NCBI RefSeq assembly: GCF_007109405.1
Contig: NZ_VJOY01000002.1
Span: 124,001-188,000 of the forward strand
Length of the DNA: 64,000 nt
Direction: 5' to 3'
Source: Pseudomonas mangiferae
GTDB taxonomy: Bacteria; Pseudomonadota; Gammaproteobacteria; Pseudomonadales; Pseudomonadaceae
A program made the translations under genes and the position numbers. Below the pieces are notes generated by a model, which did not search any database, was not told the DNA's origin, and saw only the letters and a program-made list of their open reading frames with translations. Of the stretch, positions 50,230-57,925 are shown one piece after another (the first letter of the stretch is position 1; the number at the start of each line of letters is the position of its first letter).

Positions 50230-51756
50230 ATGGAAGAGTTGCATCGCAATGAGATGATGACGGGTCGTGAATACCTGGAAAGTTTGAACGACGGCCGCGA
50301 AGTTTATATATATGGCGAGCGCGTCGCGGATGTCACCCAACATCCGGCCCTGCGCAACAGTGCGTATTCCGTCTCGCGTCTTTATGACGCACTGCATGAC
50401 CCGGCGACCCGTGACCTGATGACGTGCGCGGACCCCGATGGATATCTGACCCATCGTTACTTCATCCCGGCACGTTCGGCGGACGACCTGCTCAAGGCCC
50501 GCGATGCCATCGCCCACTGGTCGCGGCTGTCCTATGGCTTCATGGGGCGCACGCCGGACTACAAGGCCGGCTTCACCGCCACCCTGCGCTCGGACCCCAA
50601 CCTCTACGCGCCCTACCACGACAACGCCCTCAGCTGGTACCAGAAGAGCGCCCGCAAGGTGCTGTTCCTCAACCACGTGCTGGTCAACCCGCCGGTGGGC
50701 AAGGCCCGGCAGATCGCCGACATGCGCGACATCTACCTGCACGTGGAGAAGGAGACCGACCAGGGCATCATCGTCCGCGGGGTGAAGATGGTGGCCACCA
50801 GCGCCGCCCTGTCCAACGCCACCTTCGTCGCCCAGAACAGCGCCACCCAGTACCGCACCGGTGCCGAGGAAGACTTCGCCCTGTGCTTCATCCTGCCGAT
50901 GAACGCACCGAATCTGAAGATCATGTGCCGGCGCTCCTACGAGGCGTCTTCCATCAGCCCGTTCGACCATCCGCTGTCCAGCCGCTTCGACGAGAACGAC
51001 TCGGTGCTGATCTTCGACGGCGTGCTGGTGCCCTGGGAGAACGTGCTGATCTACCGCGACATCGAGCGCGCCCGCAGCTTCTACGCGGCCTCGGGGTTCC
51101 TCAACCGCTACCCGCTGCAGTCGGGCACCCGCCTGGCGGTGAAGATGGACTTCATCTGCGGCCTGCTGGCCAAGGTGCTGGAGTCCAACGGCTCGGCGGA
51201 ATTCCGCGGCATCCGCACCCGGCTGGCGGACATCGTCGCCCTGCGCAACCTGATGTGGTCGCTGACCGAGAACCTCTGCCTCAACCCGGAATCGCGCAGC
51301 GACGGCTCCGTGGTGCCGCGCCTGGAGGCGGCGGCCACCGTGCGCTACTTCGGCACCCAGATGATGAGCCAGCTCAAGCCGGTGTTTAACACCATCCTCG
51401 GCGGCTCGCCGATCATGCAGGTGTCCAGCTGGCTGGACATGCAGAACCCCGACGTGCAGCCGCTGATCGACTGCTACTACCAGGGCACCGATCAGAGCGC
51501 CGGCGACCGCATGAAGCTGATCAAGCTGCTCTGGGACGCCCTGGGCAGCGAGTTCGCCGGGCGTCACGAGCTCTACGAGCACAACTACGCCGGCAACAAC
51601 GAGCAGGTCCGCCTGGACATGCTGCGCCACTGCGAGAGCGCCGGGGTGCTGCAGCAGTGCACCGGCCTGGTCGACCAGTGCCTGGCCGACTACGACCTGC
51701 AGGGGTGGAAGAACCCCGGCTGGCGCTTCGAGCCGAATCAGCCGGAAATCCGCTGA
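50230..51756 (+). CDS. FADH2-dependent phenol-type monooxygenase (HpaB/PvcC family)
   Basis: 508 residues. Resembles the large component of 4-hydroxyphenylacetate 3-hydroxylase and PvcC from start to end: MTGREYLESLNDGREVYIYGERV, WSRLSYGFMGRTPDYKA, KETDQGIIVRGVKMVATSAALS, HPLSSRFDENDSVLIFDGVLVPWENVLIYRD and IGSEF-like LGSEFAGRHELYEHNY near the end. Such enzymes hydroxylate phenols at the ortho position with reduced FAD supplied by a separate reductase. No HpaC gene lies beside it; a split-barrel flavoprotein gene at 56834 could serve. Substrate unknown, possibly an aromatic amine or acid. Neighbours suggest a biosynthetic or catabolic route with amino-group chemistry. Confidence 0.88.
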   Translation: MEELHRNEMMTGREYLESLNDGREVYIYGERVADVTQHPALRNSAYSVSRLYDALHDPATRDLMTCADPDGYLTHRYFIPARSADDLLKARDAIAHWSRLSYGFMGRTPDYKAGFTATLRSDPNLYAPYHDNALSWYQKSARKVLFLNHVLVNPPVGKARQIADMRDIYLHVEKETDQGIIVRGVKMVATSAALSNATFVAQNSATQYRTGAEEDFALCFILPMNAPNLKIMCRRSYEASSISPFDHPLSSRFDENDSVLIFDGVLVPWENVLIYRDIERARSFYAASGFLNRYPLQSGTRLAVKMDFICGLLAKVLESNGSAEFRGIRTRLADIVALRNLMWSLTENLCLNPESRSDGSVVPRLEAAATVRYFGTQMMSQLKPVFNTILGGSPIMQVSSWLDMQNPDVQPLIDCYYQGTDQSAGDRMKLIKLLWDALGSEFAGRHELYEHNYAGNNEQVRLDMLRHCESAGVLQQCTGLVDQCLADYDLQGWKNPGWRFEPNQPEIR

Positions 51757-51827
51757 CGCCAACCGTGTGCCGATGGGCAGCCGCGCGCTGCCCCGGCATC
51801 CCTTTGCCTGAAAGATGGGAGAGACCG

Positions 51828-52877
51828 ATGTTATACAACGGTGAATGGAAGCGAGAGGAGCTCGATTACCGGGCCCTGGTGAACCAGTGGCACGTGGTGG
51901 CCCGCAGCGAGGACGTGGATCGCGACACGCCTCTTGCCGTCCGCCTGCTGGGCGAGGAGCTGGTGCTCTGGCGCGACGCCGAGGGCGTGGTGCACGCCTG
52001 GAAGGACTACTGCGGCCACCGCGGCGCGCGGCTGTCCCTGGGGGCGGTGAAGGGTGGTGAGATCGAGTGTCCGTACCATGGCTGGCGCTACGACGCCCAG
52101 GGCGACTGCACCCGGGTCCCGGCCCACCCTGATCGCGCCTGCCCGTCGTCCAAGCGCCTGGTGTTCCGTCACCATGCCCAGGAGCGCTACGGCCTGATCT
52201 GGGCTAGCCTGGAGGCGCCACAGCGACCGCTGCCGGAATTCCCCCAGTGGGAGGACGGCGCCTACCGCAAGGTCCACGCCGGCCCGTATCGCTACAAGGC
52301 CAATGCGCTGCGCTCCCTGGAAAATTTCATCGACGCTTCGCACTTCCCCTTCGTCCACGCCAACCTCAACGGCCTGCCGGACGCCCCGGAGCCGCTGAAG
52401 AAGTACACCGTCAGCGAGGACGAGCGAGGCCTGCATTCCTCGGAAATCTGCGTGTTCCAGCCCTACGGCGACCACCGCGGCATTCCGGTGAACGCCCGCT
52501 ACACCTATTCGGTGCTCAACCCCACCACCGCCTACTTCATAAAGAAGACCGGCGAGACCGAGCGCTTCTGCACCTTCTTCAACGCCACCCCGGTGGACGA
52601 GGCCGAGTGCGTGATCTGGTTGATCGTGGCGATCAACTTCGGCCCGGAGCTGACCCTGGAGCAGATCCTCTCCCGGCAGAACATCGTCTTCGAGCAGGAC
52701 CGCCACATCGTCGAGTCCCAGCGGCCGGCGCGCCTGCCCCTGGACCCGAAGGCCGAGATGCACGTCAGCAGCGACCGCATGGGCTTCGAGTACCGGCGCT
52801 GGCTGCGAGCGCTGGGCGAGACCCGGCAGTGCCAGGACCTGCCCGGTCTGGACACGATCCGCACGTTATCCCTGTAG
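51828..52877 (+). CDS. Rieske non-haem iron oxygenase, alpha subunit
   Basis: 349 residues from the ATG at 51828 (GGGAGAG upstream; the open frame before it is the preceding gene's shadow). Rieske [2Fe-2S] ligands C62, H64, C81 and H84 (YCGHRG and CPYHGW). Catalytic domain with the mononuclear iron motif ENFIDASHFPFVH: D169, H172 and H177; the third carboxylate is probably the Asp of FEQDRHIVES. It resembles single-component terminal oxygenases of the vanillate-demethylase/caffeine-demethylase group, able to hydroxylate, O- or N-demethylate or, in a few cases, oxidise amines. No ferredoxin or reductase gene is nearby, so electrons must come from elsewhere. Confidence 0.9.
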   Translation: MLYNGEWKREELDYRALVNQWHVVARSEDVDRDTPLAVRLLGEELVLWRDAEGVVHAWKDYCGHRGARLSLGAVKGGEIECPYHGWRYDAQGDCTRVPAHPDRACPSSKRLVFRHHAQERYGLIWASLEAPQRPLPEFPQWEDGAYRKVHAGPYRYKANALRSLENFIDASHFPFVHANLNGLPDAPEPLKKYTVSEDERGLHSSEICVFQPYGDHRGIPVNARYTYSVLNPTTAYFIKKTGETERFCTFFNATPVDEAECVIWLIVAINFGPELTLEQILSRQNIVFEQDRHIVESQRPARLPLDPKAEMHVSSDRMGFEYRRWLRALGETRQCQDLPGLDTIRTLSL

Positions 52878-52893
52878 CCAGGAAGGTGATCCG

Positions 52894-54270
52894 ATGAACA
52901 GCGAGACGCTTGAATACCTCGATCGGCGGGAATCCAACGCGCGGACCTATTCGCGCAACGTCCAGCGCGTGCTGAGCTGGGGCTCCCTGGCCCAGGTGCA
53001 GGACGACGAGGGCCGCCGCTACATCGACTGCCTGGCCTGCGCGGGTGCGCTGCCCCTGGGCCACAACCACCCCTACGTGCAGCAGCGGGTGATCGATTTT
53101 CTCCAGTCCGGCCAGCTGCAGCAGGCCCTGGACTTGGCCACCCCGGCCAAGCTGCGCTTCATGGACGCGTTGTTCGCCGCGCTGCCGGAGGCGCTGTCCC
53201 GGCAAGCCAAGGTGCAGTTCTGCGGGCCCTCCGGGGCGGACGCCGTGGAAGCCGCGCTGAAGCTGTTCAAGACCGCCACCGGGCGCCGCTCGGTGCTGGT
53301 GTTCCAGGGCGCCTACCACGGCATGACCCACGCCACCCTGGGGATGATGGGCAACCTGGCGCCCAAGCAGGCCATCAGCGGCATGCCCGGCGAGGTGCAG
53401 TTCCTGCCATTCCCGTACACCTACCGCAGCCCGTTCGGCGCCCAGGTGGACGCGCGGGAGACCGAGCGCCTGAGCCTGGCGCACCTGGAGAACCTGCTGA
53501 GCGACCCGGAGAGCGGCGTGAACAAGCCGGCGATGCTGCTGGTGGAGCCGATCCAGGGCGAGGGCGGCTGCATTCCGGCCAGCGCCGAGTGGCTGCGTCG
53601 GGTGCGGGAGATCACCGCCCGCCACGACGTGCCCATGGTGGTGGACGAGGTGCAGTGCGGCGTCGGCCGCAGCGGCGACATGTTCGCCTTCGAGTACGCC
53701 GGGATCGTGCCGGACGCGGTGCTGCTGTCCAAGGCCATCGGCGGCGGCTACCCGCTGTCGCTGCTGGTCTACCGCAAGGACTACGACCGCTGGCAGCCGG
53801 GCGCCCATGCCGGCACCTTCCGCGGCAACCAGATCGCCCTGGTCAGCGGGGCGGCGACCCTGGACTTCCTGCACGAGGAAAACCTGCTGGAACAGGTGCG
53901 GCGCAACGGCGAGCGCCTGCGCCAGGGCCTGCTGGCATTGCAGGAACGCTACCGCTGCATCGGCGACGTGCGCGGGCGCGGGTTGATGCTGGGGGTGGAA
54001 CTGATCGACCCGGACGGCGCTCCCGACACCCTGGGCCACCCGCCCGCCGCCGGCGAGCTGGCGCGGGCGGTGAAGCGTCGCTGCCTGGAAGAAGGGCTGA
54101 TCATCGAGAGCGGCGGCCGGCACGGCGCGGTCCTGCGCTTCCTGCCGCCGCTGACCATCAGCGAGAGCGAGATCGACGCGGTCCTGGAACGCCTGGAGCG
54201 GGCCCTGGCCGCCCAGCAGCCGGCGGCGCGCGCAGTATCGCGGCGGGCGGTCGGGGAGGTGCAGGCATGA
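52894..54270 (+). CDS. Class III aminotransferase, diaminobutyrate:2-oxoglutarate type
   Basis: 458 residues, PLP enzyme. ESNARTYSRNVQRVL, FIDCL-like YIDCLACAGALPLGHNHP, FCGPSGADAVEAALKL and FQGAYHGMTHATLGMMGN closely follow the L-2,4-diaminobutyrate 4-aminotransferases that feed siderophores and 1,3-diaminopropane. Schiff-base Lys is K280 (LLSKAIGGGYPLS), with the VDEVQCGVGRSG motif before it. It would move an omega-amino group between glutamate and a semialdehyde. In siderophore sets a decarboxylase follows; here an N-hydroxylase follows instead, overlapping by four bases. Substrate is inferred from family; acetylornithine or another omega-amino acid is possible. Confidence 0.85.
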   Translation: MNSETLEYLDRRESNARTYSRNVQRVLSWGSLAQVQDDEGRRYIDCLACAGALPLGHNHPYVQQRVIDFLQSGQLQQALDLATPAKLRFMDALFAALPEALSRQAKVQFCGPSGADAVEAALKLFKTATGRRSVLVFQGAYHGMTHATLGMMGNLAPKQAISGMPGEVQFLPFPYTYRSPFGAQVDARETERLSLAHLENLLSDPESGVNKPAMLLVEPIQGEGGCIPASAEWLRRVREITARHDVPMVVDEVQCGVGRSGDMFAFEYAGIVPDAVLLSKAIGGGYPLSLLVYRKDYDRWQPGAHAGTFRGNQIALVSGAATLDFLHEENLLEQVRRNGERLRQGLLALQERYRCIGDVRGRGLMLGVELIDPDGAPDTLGHPPAAGELARAVKRRCLEEGLIIESGGRHGAVLRFLPPLTISESEIDAVLERLERALAAQQPAARAVSRRAVGEVQA

Positions 54271-55559
54271 GCGCCGCGACCCCCTTGCTGGACGTACTGG
54301 GCATCGGCTTCGGCCCAGCCAACCTGGCCCTGGCCATCGCCCTGGAAGAACTGGCGCCTGACCTCTCGGTGCGCTTCATCGAGCGCCGCGACGGCCCCCA
54401 CTGGCAGCCGGGCATGCTGCTGCCGGGCTCGGACATCCAGAACCACCCGCTGCGCGACCTGGTGACCCCGCGCAACCCGCGCAGCCGCTACTCCTTCACC
54501 AATTTCCTGTTCGAGAACCAGCGTCTCTACGAACACCTGAACCTGCCGCTGCACTACCCGCTGCGGCTGGAGTACGCCCAGTACGTCAAGTGGGTGGCGC
54601 AGTTCTTCACCCACCAGGTGGACTACCAGCGCGAGGCGGTGGCCATCGACGCGGTGGAGGAGGGCGGCGCCCACTACCGGGTGCGCACCGCCGACGGCAG
54701 CGTCTACCGCGCCCGCAGCCTGGTCTTCGCCCCGGGCCGCACGCCCCACGTGCCGGCGCCGTTCGCCGGCCTGGAGGATGCCCGCATCCGCCACCTGAAC
54801 CACTACCTGCCGAGCCTCGCCGCGACCCTGGAACAGCACCCGGAGGCGCGGGTGGCGGTGATCGGCGGCAGCCAGAGCGCGGTGGAGATCCTCCTCCATG
54901 CCAGCGAACAGGTGGGCGTCGCGAGCCTGGTGGGCTACACCCGCAACTTCGGCTACCGGCAGAAGGACACCAGCCCGTTCTCCGACGAGGTGTACTTCCC
55001 CGGCTTCGTCGACGCGTTCCACGCCGCCAGCCCGGAGAACAAGGCGCGGCTGCGGCGGGAGCTGGTGTACACCAACTACTCGGCCTCGGACATCGACGTG
55101 CTCAACCAGCTGTATGTCCGTCGCTACGAGGATCACCTGCGCCAGCACCAGCGGATCGACCTGCGCACCTGCCAGGAGATCCTCGCCTGCCGGCCCGGCC
55201 CCGACGGGGTGGAACTGGAGAGCCGGCACTTCCTCAGCGGCGAGGTAAGCCGCCAGCGCTTCGACCTGGTGGTGCTGGCCACCGGTTTCCTCGACCTGGG
55301 CAACGGCGACCGCCAGGAACCCTGGCCGCCGCTGCTGGCGCCCCTGGCGGACGGGCACGACGACCTGCTGATCGCCCGGGACTACCGGGTCGAGCTCGGC
55401 GGACGCCCGCCGGTGTACTTCAACGGGCTATGCGAGTCGAGCCACGGCATGGGCGATGCCGGCTCGTTCAGCCTGCTGGCGCTGCGTTCCCAGACCATCG
55501 TCGAGTCCCTGCAGCGGCAGCCCGTGGCGGCGCCGGTGGAGTACCCGCGCTATGCCTGA
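54267..55559 (+). CDS. FAD/NADPH-dependent N-hydroxylating monooxygenase (PvdA/IucD/SidA family)
   Basis: 430 residues. FAD motif GIGFGPANLALA (12-23), the conserved GMLLPGSDIQNHPLRDLVTPRNPRS substrate/FAD region, NADPH motif VIGGSQSAVEIL and C-terminal LATGF define the family that hydroxylates the terminal amine of ornithine, lysine or diamines. SFTNFLFENQRLYEHLNL is also typical. Product would be an N-hydroxy-amine. The ATG overlaps the aminotransferase stop (ATGA), so the two are coupled, suggesting that a diaminobutyrate-like compound is the substrate. Unusually, no acyltransferase, NRPS or NIS synthetase to use a hydroxamate is present. Confidence 0.9.
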   Translation: MSAATPLLDVLGIGFGPANLALAIALEELAPDLSVRFIERRDGPHWQPGMLLPGSDIQNHPLRDLVTPRNPRSRYSFTNFLFENQRLYEHLNLPLHYPLRLEYAQYVKWVAQFFTHQVDYQREAVAIDAVEEGGAHYRVRTADGSVYRARSLVFAPGRTPHVPAPFAGLEDARIRHLNHYLPSLAATLEQHPEARVAVIGGSQSAVEILLHASEQVGVASLVGYTRNFGYRQKDTSPFSDEVYFPGFVDAFHAASPENKARLRRELVYTNYSASDIDVLNQLYVRRYEDHLRQHQRIDLRTCQEILACRPGPDGVELESRHFLSGEVSRQRFDLVVLATGFLDLGNGDRQEPWPPLLAPLADGHDDLLIARDYRVELGGRPPVYFNGLCESSHGMGDAGSFSLLALRSQTIVESLQRQPVAAPVEYPRYA

Positions 55560-56826
55560 CGACGGCCTGAAGCAGTGGCTGGCGGCGCCTTCGGTCTGGC
55601 AACTGGACGCCGGCGAGGCGCCGCGGCAGGACACGCCGCTGCCGCGCCGGGTGGACCTGGCGGTGCTGGGCGCCGGCCTCGGCGGCCTGTCGGCGGCCCT
55701 GCACGGGCTGGAGGCCGGCTGCTCGGTCTGCGTGCTGGAGGCGCAGCGGGTCGGCGCCGGCGCCAGCGGACGCAACTCCGGCTTCGTGGTGCCGGCGCCC
55801 TCCCGGCAGACCCCGGCCAGCCTGGAACGCCTGCTGGGTGAGGCGGCCGGCCCCTTCGTCCGCGGCTTGCAGGAGGCCGGTACGCGGCTGCTGCAGGGCC
55901 CGGGCGCCAGCGCGGTCCAGGGCTGGGCGCAGCCCTGGGACGGTGAGGTCGACCCGGCCGCCGTGGTGCGCTTGGCCGACGACTGGCGGCGGCTGGGGGT
56001 GGAGGCCCGGGCCGCCGACCGCGACGCCCTGCAGGCGCGGATCGGCACCGATCGCTATGCCGGTGGGTTGTGCTTCGAGCGGGGCGGGCAGATCGACCCC
56101 TATGCCGCCGCCCAGGGCCTGGCCGAGCGGGTGCGCCAGGCCGGCGGCAGCCTGGTGGAAGGCTGCCCGGCCCTGACCCTGCGGCCCCGGGGCGAGGGCT
56201 ACCTGATCCGCACGCCCCAGGGCGACCTGCTGGCGGACCGGGTGCTGGTGGCCGGCAACGCCTACGGCCGCGAGGCCAGCGCCACCACCCGGCGTGCGAT
56301 CAGCCCCCTGGCGCTGGTGCTGGCCACCTTCGCCGGCGACGTGCCGGGCGAGCCGTTGCCGTTCTCCGATAACCGCAAGGACATATGGTTCTTCCGCCGC
56401 CTGGCCGATGGCCGCCTGCTCACCGGCTGCTTCGCCCTGCCGGGCCTGGACCGCCGCCAGTGCGAGGCGCTGCTGGGGCAGCGCATCCGCCACCTTTACG
56501 GGGTCGAGCCGGGCCCATTGCAGCACGTCTGGGCCGGCTGGGTCGGGCTGACCCTGAATGCCCTGCCCCGGATCGAGTCCCGGGACGCGCGCCTGCTCCA
56601 CTGGAGCGGCTGCAACGGGCGTGGCCTGGCCCTGTCGAGCCTGATGGGGCGGCTGCTGGTGGAGCGCCTGCTGGGCGGCGACGGCCTCGGCCTGCCGCCG
56701 GCGGCGCCCAGTCCCTGGCAGGGGATGCCGCTGCTGGGCTGGCTCGGCCGCCTGGCCATCGCCCTGGACCGTCGCCAGCGCCACCGTGGCTTGCCGGCTC
56801 CCGTCGTTTCCCTTTCCGCCTCGTGA
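55552..56826 (+). CDS. FAD-dependent oxidoreductase, DAO family
   Basis: 424 residues. DLAVLGAGLGGLSAALHGLEAGCSVCVLEAQRVGAGASGRNSGFVVP is the DAO/PuuB-type Rossmann motif plus second glycine motif; ERGGQIDPYAAAQGLAERV and the C-terminal WSGCNGRGLALSSLMG match the same family. Members oxidise secondary or primary amines such as gamma-glutamylputrescine, sarcosine or D-amino acids to imines and release peroxide. The ATG lies in the end of the N-hydroxylase gene (8-base overlap). With the aminotransferase and N-hydroxylase it points to stepwise oxidation at nitrogen. Confidence 0.85.
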   Translation: MPDDGLKQWLAAPSVWQLDAGEAPRQDTPLPRRVDLAVLGAGLGGLSAALHGLEAGCSVCVLEAQRVGAGASGRNSGFVVPAPSRQTPASLERLLGEAAGPFVRGLQEAGTRLLQGPGASAVQGWAQPWDGEVDPAAVVRLADDWRRLGVEARAADRDALQARIGTDRYAGGLCFERGGQIDPYAAAQGLAERVRQAGGSLVEGCPALTLRPRGEGYLIRTPQGDLLADRVLVAGNAYGREASATTRRAISPLALVLATFAGDVPGEPLPFSDNRKDIWFFRRLADGRLLTGCFALPGLDRRQCEALLGQRIRHLYGVEPGPLQHVWAGWVGLTLNALPRIESRDARLLHWSGCNGRGLALSSLMGRLLVERLLGGDGLGLPPAAPSPWQGMPLLGWLGRLAIALDRRQRHRGLPAPVVSLSAS

Positions 56827-56833
56827 GGCCCGT

Positions 56834-57460
56834 ATGAGCCAGTGCCCGTTCCACTACACCGATTACCGCTGCACCGATGAGGCCGCCATCGGCCGTTTCG
56901 TCGATGCCTTCCCCCTGGCGCTGATCACCTCCGTCGCCGACGGTCGCTTCTGCAGCAGCCACATCCCGCTGCTGCGCAACCCGGACGGCAGCCTGTTCGG
57001 CCACGTCGACCGGCGCAACCCGCAGTTCGAGGGGCGGAGCGCGTTCGACGCCCACATCGTGTTCATGGGGCCGTCCAGCTACGTGCCGCCGGAAGGCTAC
57101 CGCAACCGCCAGTTGCCCACCTGGAACTACCTGGCGGTGCACATGGACGCGCGAATCGAGGTCATCGACCGCGAGCCCGAGGCCCTGGCGATCCTCGAAC
57201 GGACCGCCGAGCGCCTGGCCCACTATGGCTCCGCCTACCGGGTGGACCCGCAAGACCCGCGGGTGGTGGCGAACCTGCCCCACATCCTCGGCCTGGCCAT
57301 CGACCCGCTGCGGGTGGAGGGGCGCTTCAAGCTGTCCCAGGACAAGCGCGAGGAAGACCGCGACGCCGCCCTGGACTGGTTCATCGAGGCCCAGGGCCGC
57401 GACCTGCGGGGGCTGCTGGACGCTCTCAAGGATTTCGCCAAGCCCGACGCCCCGCGCTGA
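56834..57460 (+). CDS. PaiB-like FMN-binding split-barrel protein
   Basis: 208 residues. CPFHYTD at the start, SHIPLLRNPDGSLFGHVDRRNPQ, FMGPSSYVPPEGY and the QLPTWNYLAVHMDARIEV motif are hallmarks of PaiB (FMN_bind_2), a flavin-reductase-like split barrel. PaiB is described as a negative regulator of protease and sporulation genes in Bacillus, but the fold suits flavin binding or reduction. In this operon it could supply reduced flavin to the HpaB-type hydroxylase, whose usual HpaC partner is missing. No DNA-binding helix is evident. It starts seven bases after the DAO gene. Confidence 0.82.
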   Translation: MSQCPFHYTDYRCTDEAAIGRFVDAFPLALITSVADGRFCSSHIPLLRNPDGSLFGHVDRRNPQFEGRSAFDAHIVFMGPSSYVPPEGYRNRQLPTWNYLAVHMDARIEVIDREPEALAILERTAERLAHYGSAYRVDPQDPRVVANLPHILGLAIDPLRVEGRFKLSQDKREEDRDAALDWFIEAQGRDLRGLLDALKDFAKPDAPR

Positions 57461-57471
57461 GGAGAACGCTG

Positions 57472-57861
57472 ATGCCCATCGTCCGGATCGAGGAAAGCGT
57501 GCACCGCAGCGCGGCCCAGAAGCACGCCGTGGTGGAAACCGTCTACGCCTGCCTGCGGGAGGTGTTCGGGGTCAGCGACGAGGAATTGCAGGCGCGCTAC
57601 CAGTGCTTCGCGCCCGAGGACTTCCGCAGCCCCGGGGACCGCGCGCATTACCTGCACGTGCAGATCACCGTGTTCGAGGGGCGCACGCTGCCCACCAAGC
57701 GGCGGCTCTACCGGCTGCTCAGCGAGCGCCTGGGGGCGCTGCTGGACCTGCCGGAGGACGCGGTGCTGGTGCTGCTGGACGAGCACCCCGCGCAGAACTG
57801 GGGGATGCGCGGCGGCCTGGCCGCCTGCGACATCGACTTCGGCTACGCGGTGAACGTCTAG
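57472..57861 (+). CDS. Tautomerase-superfamily enzyme with N-terminal proline
   Basis: 129 residues. MPIVRIEESV: after Met removal Pro1 is the catalytic base of the 4-oxalocrotonate tautomerase superfamily. The double length (two beta-alpha-beta units) and VFGVSDEELQARYQCFAPEDF, followed by ITVFEGRTLPTKRRLYRLLSERLG, resemble the Tautomerase_2/MSAD-like group. It would catalyse keto-enol tautomerisation, or hydration/decarboxylation of an unsaturated acid. GAGGAG is upstream of its ATG. Last gene of the co-directional set; a hairpin follows. Confidence 0.85.
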   Translation: MPIVRIEESVHRSAAQKHAVVETVYACLREVFGVSDEELQARYQCFAPEDFRSPGDRAHYLHVQITVFEGRTLPTKRRLYRLLSERLGALLDLPEDAVLVLLDEHPAQNWGMRGGLAACDIDFGYAVNV

Positions 57862-57873
57862 GCCGCGGCGACG

Positions 57874-57907
57874 GCCCGGCCTCGGCGATCCCGCCCGTAG
57901 GCCGGGC
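57874..57907. terminator. Hairpin between converging operons
   Basis: GCCCGGCC (57874-57881) pairs perfectly with GGCCGGGC (57900-57907) around an 18-base loop. There is no T-run, so it is a weak or Rho-assisted terminator separating the tautomerase gene (+) from the MFS gene (-). Confidence 0.5.
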
Positions 57908-57925
57908 GGGTTCACAGGGGCTGGC

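Noticed and set aside
56375-56390. GACATAT-containing sequence resembling the GntR motif
   Set aside because: Lies inside the DAO coding region and shares only part of the motif.
49428-57861. Siderophore biosynthesis cluster
   Set aside because: The aminotransferase and N-hydroxylase are siderophore-like, but there is no NRPS, NIS synthetase, acyltransferase, decarboxylase or TonB receptor, and I saw no Fur box.
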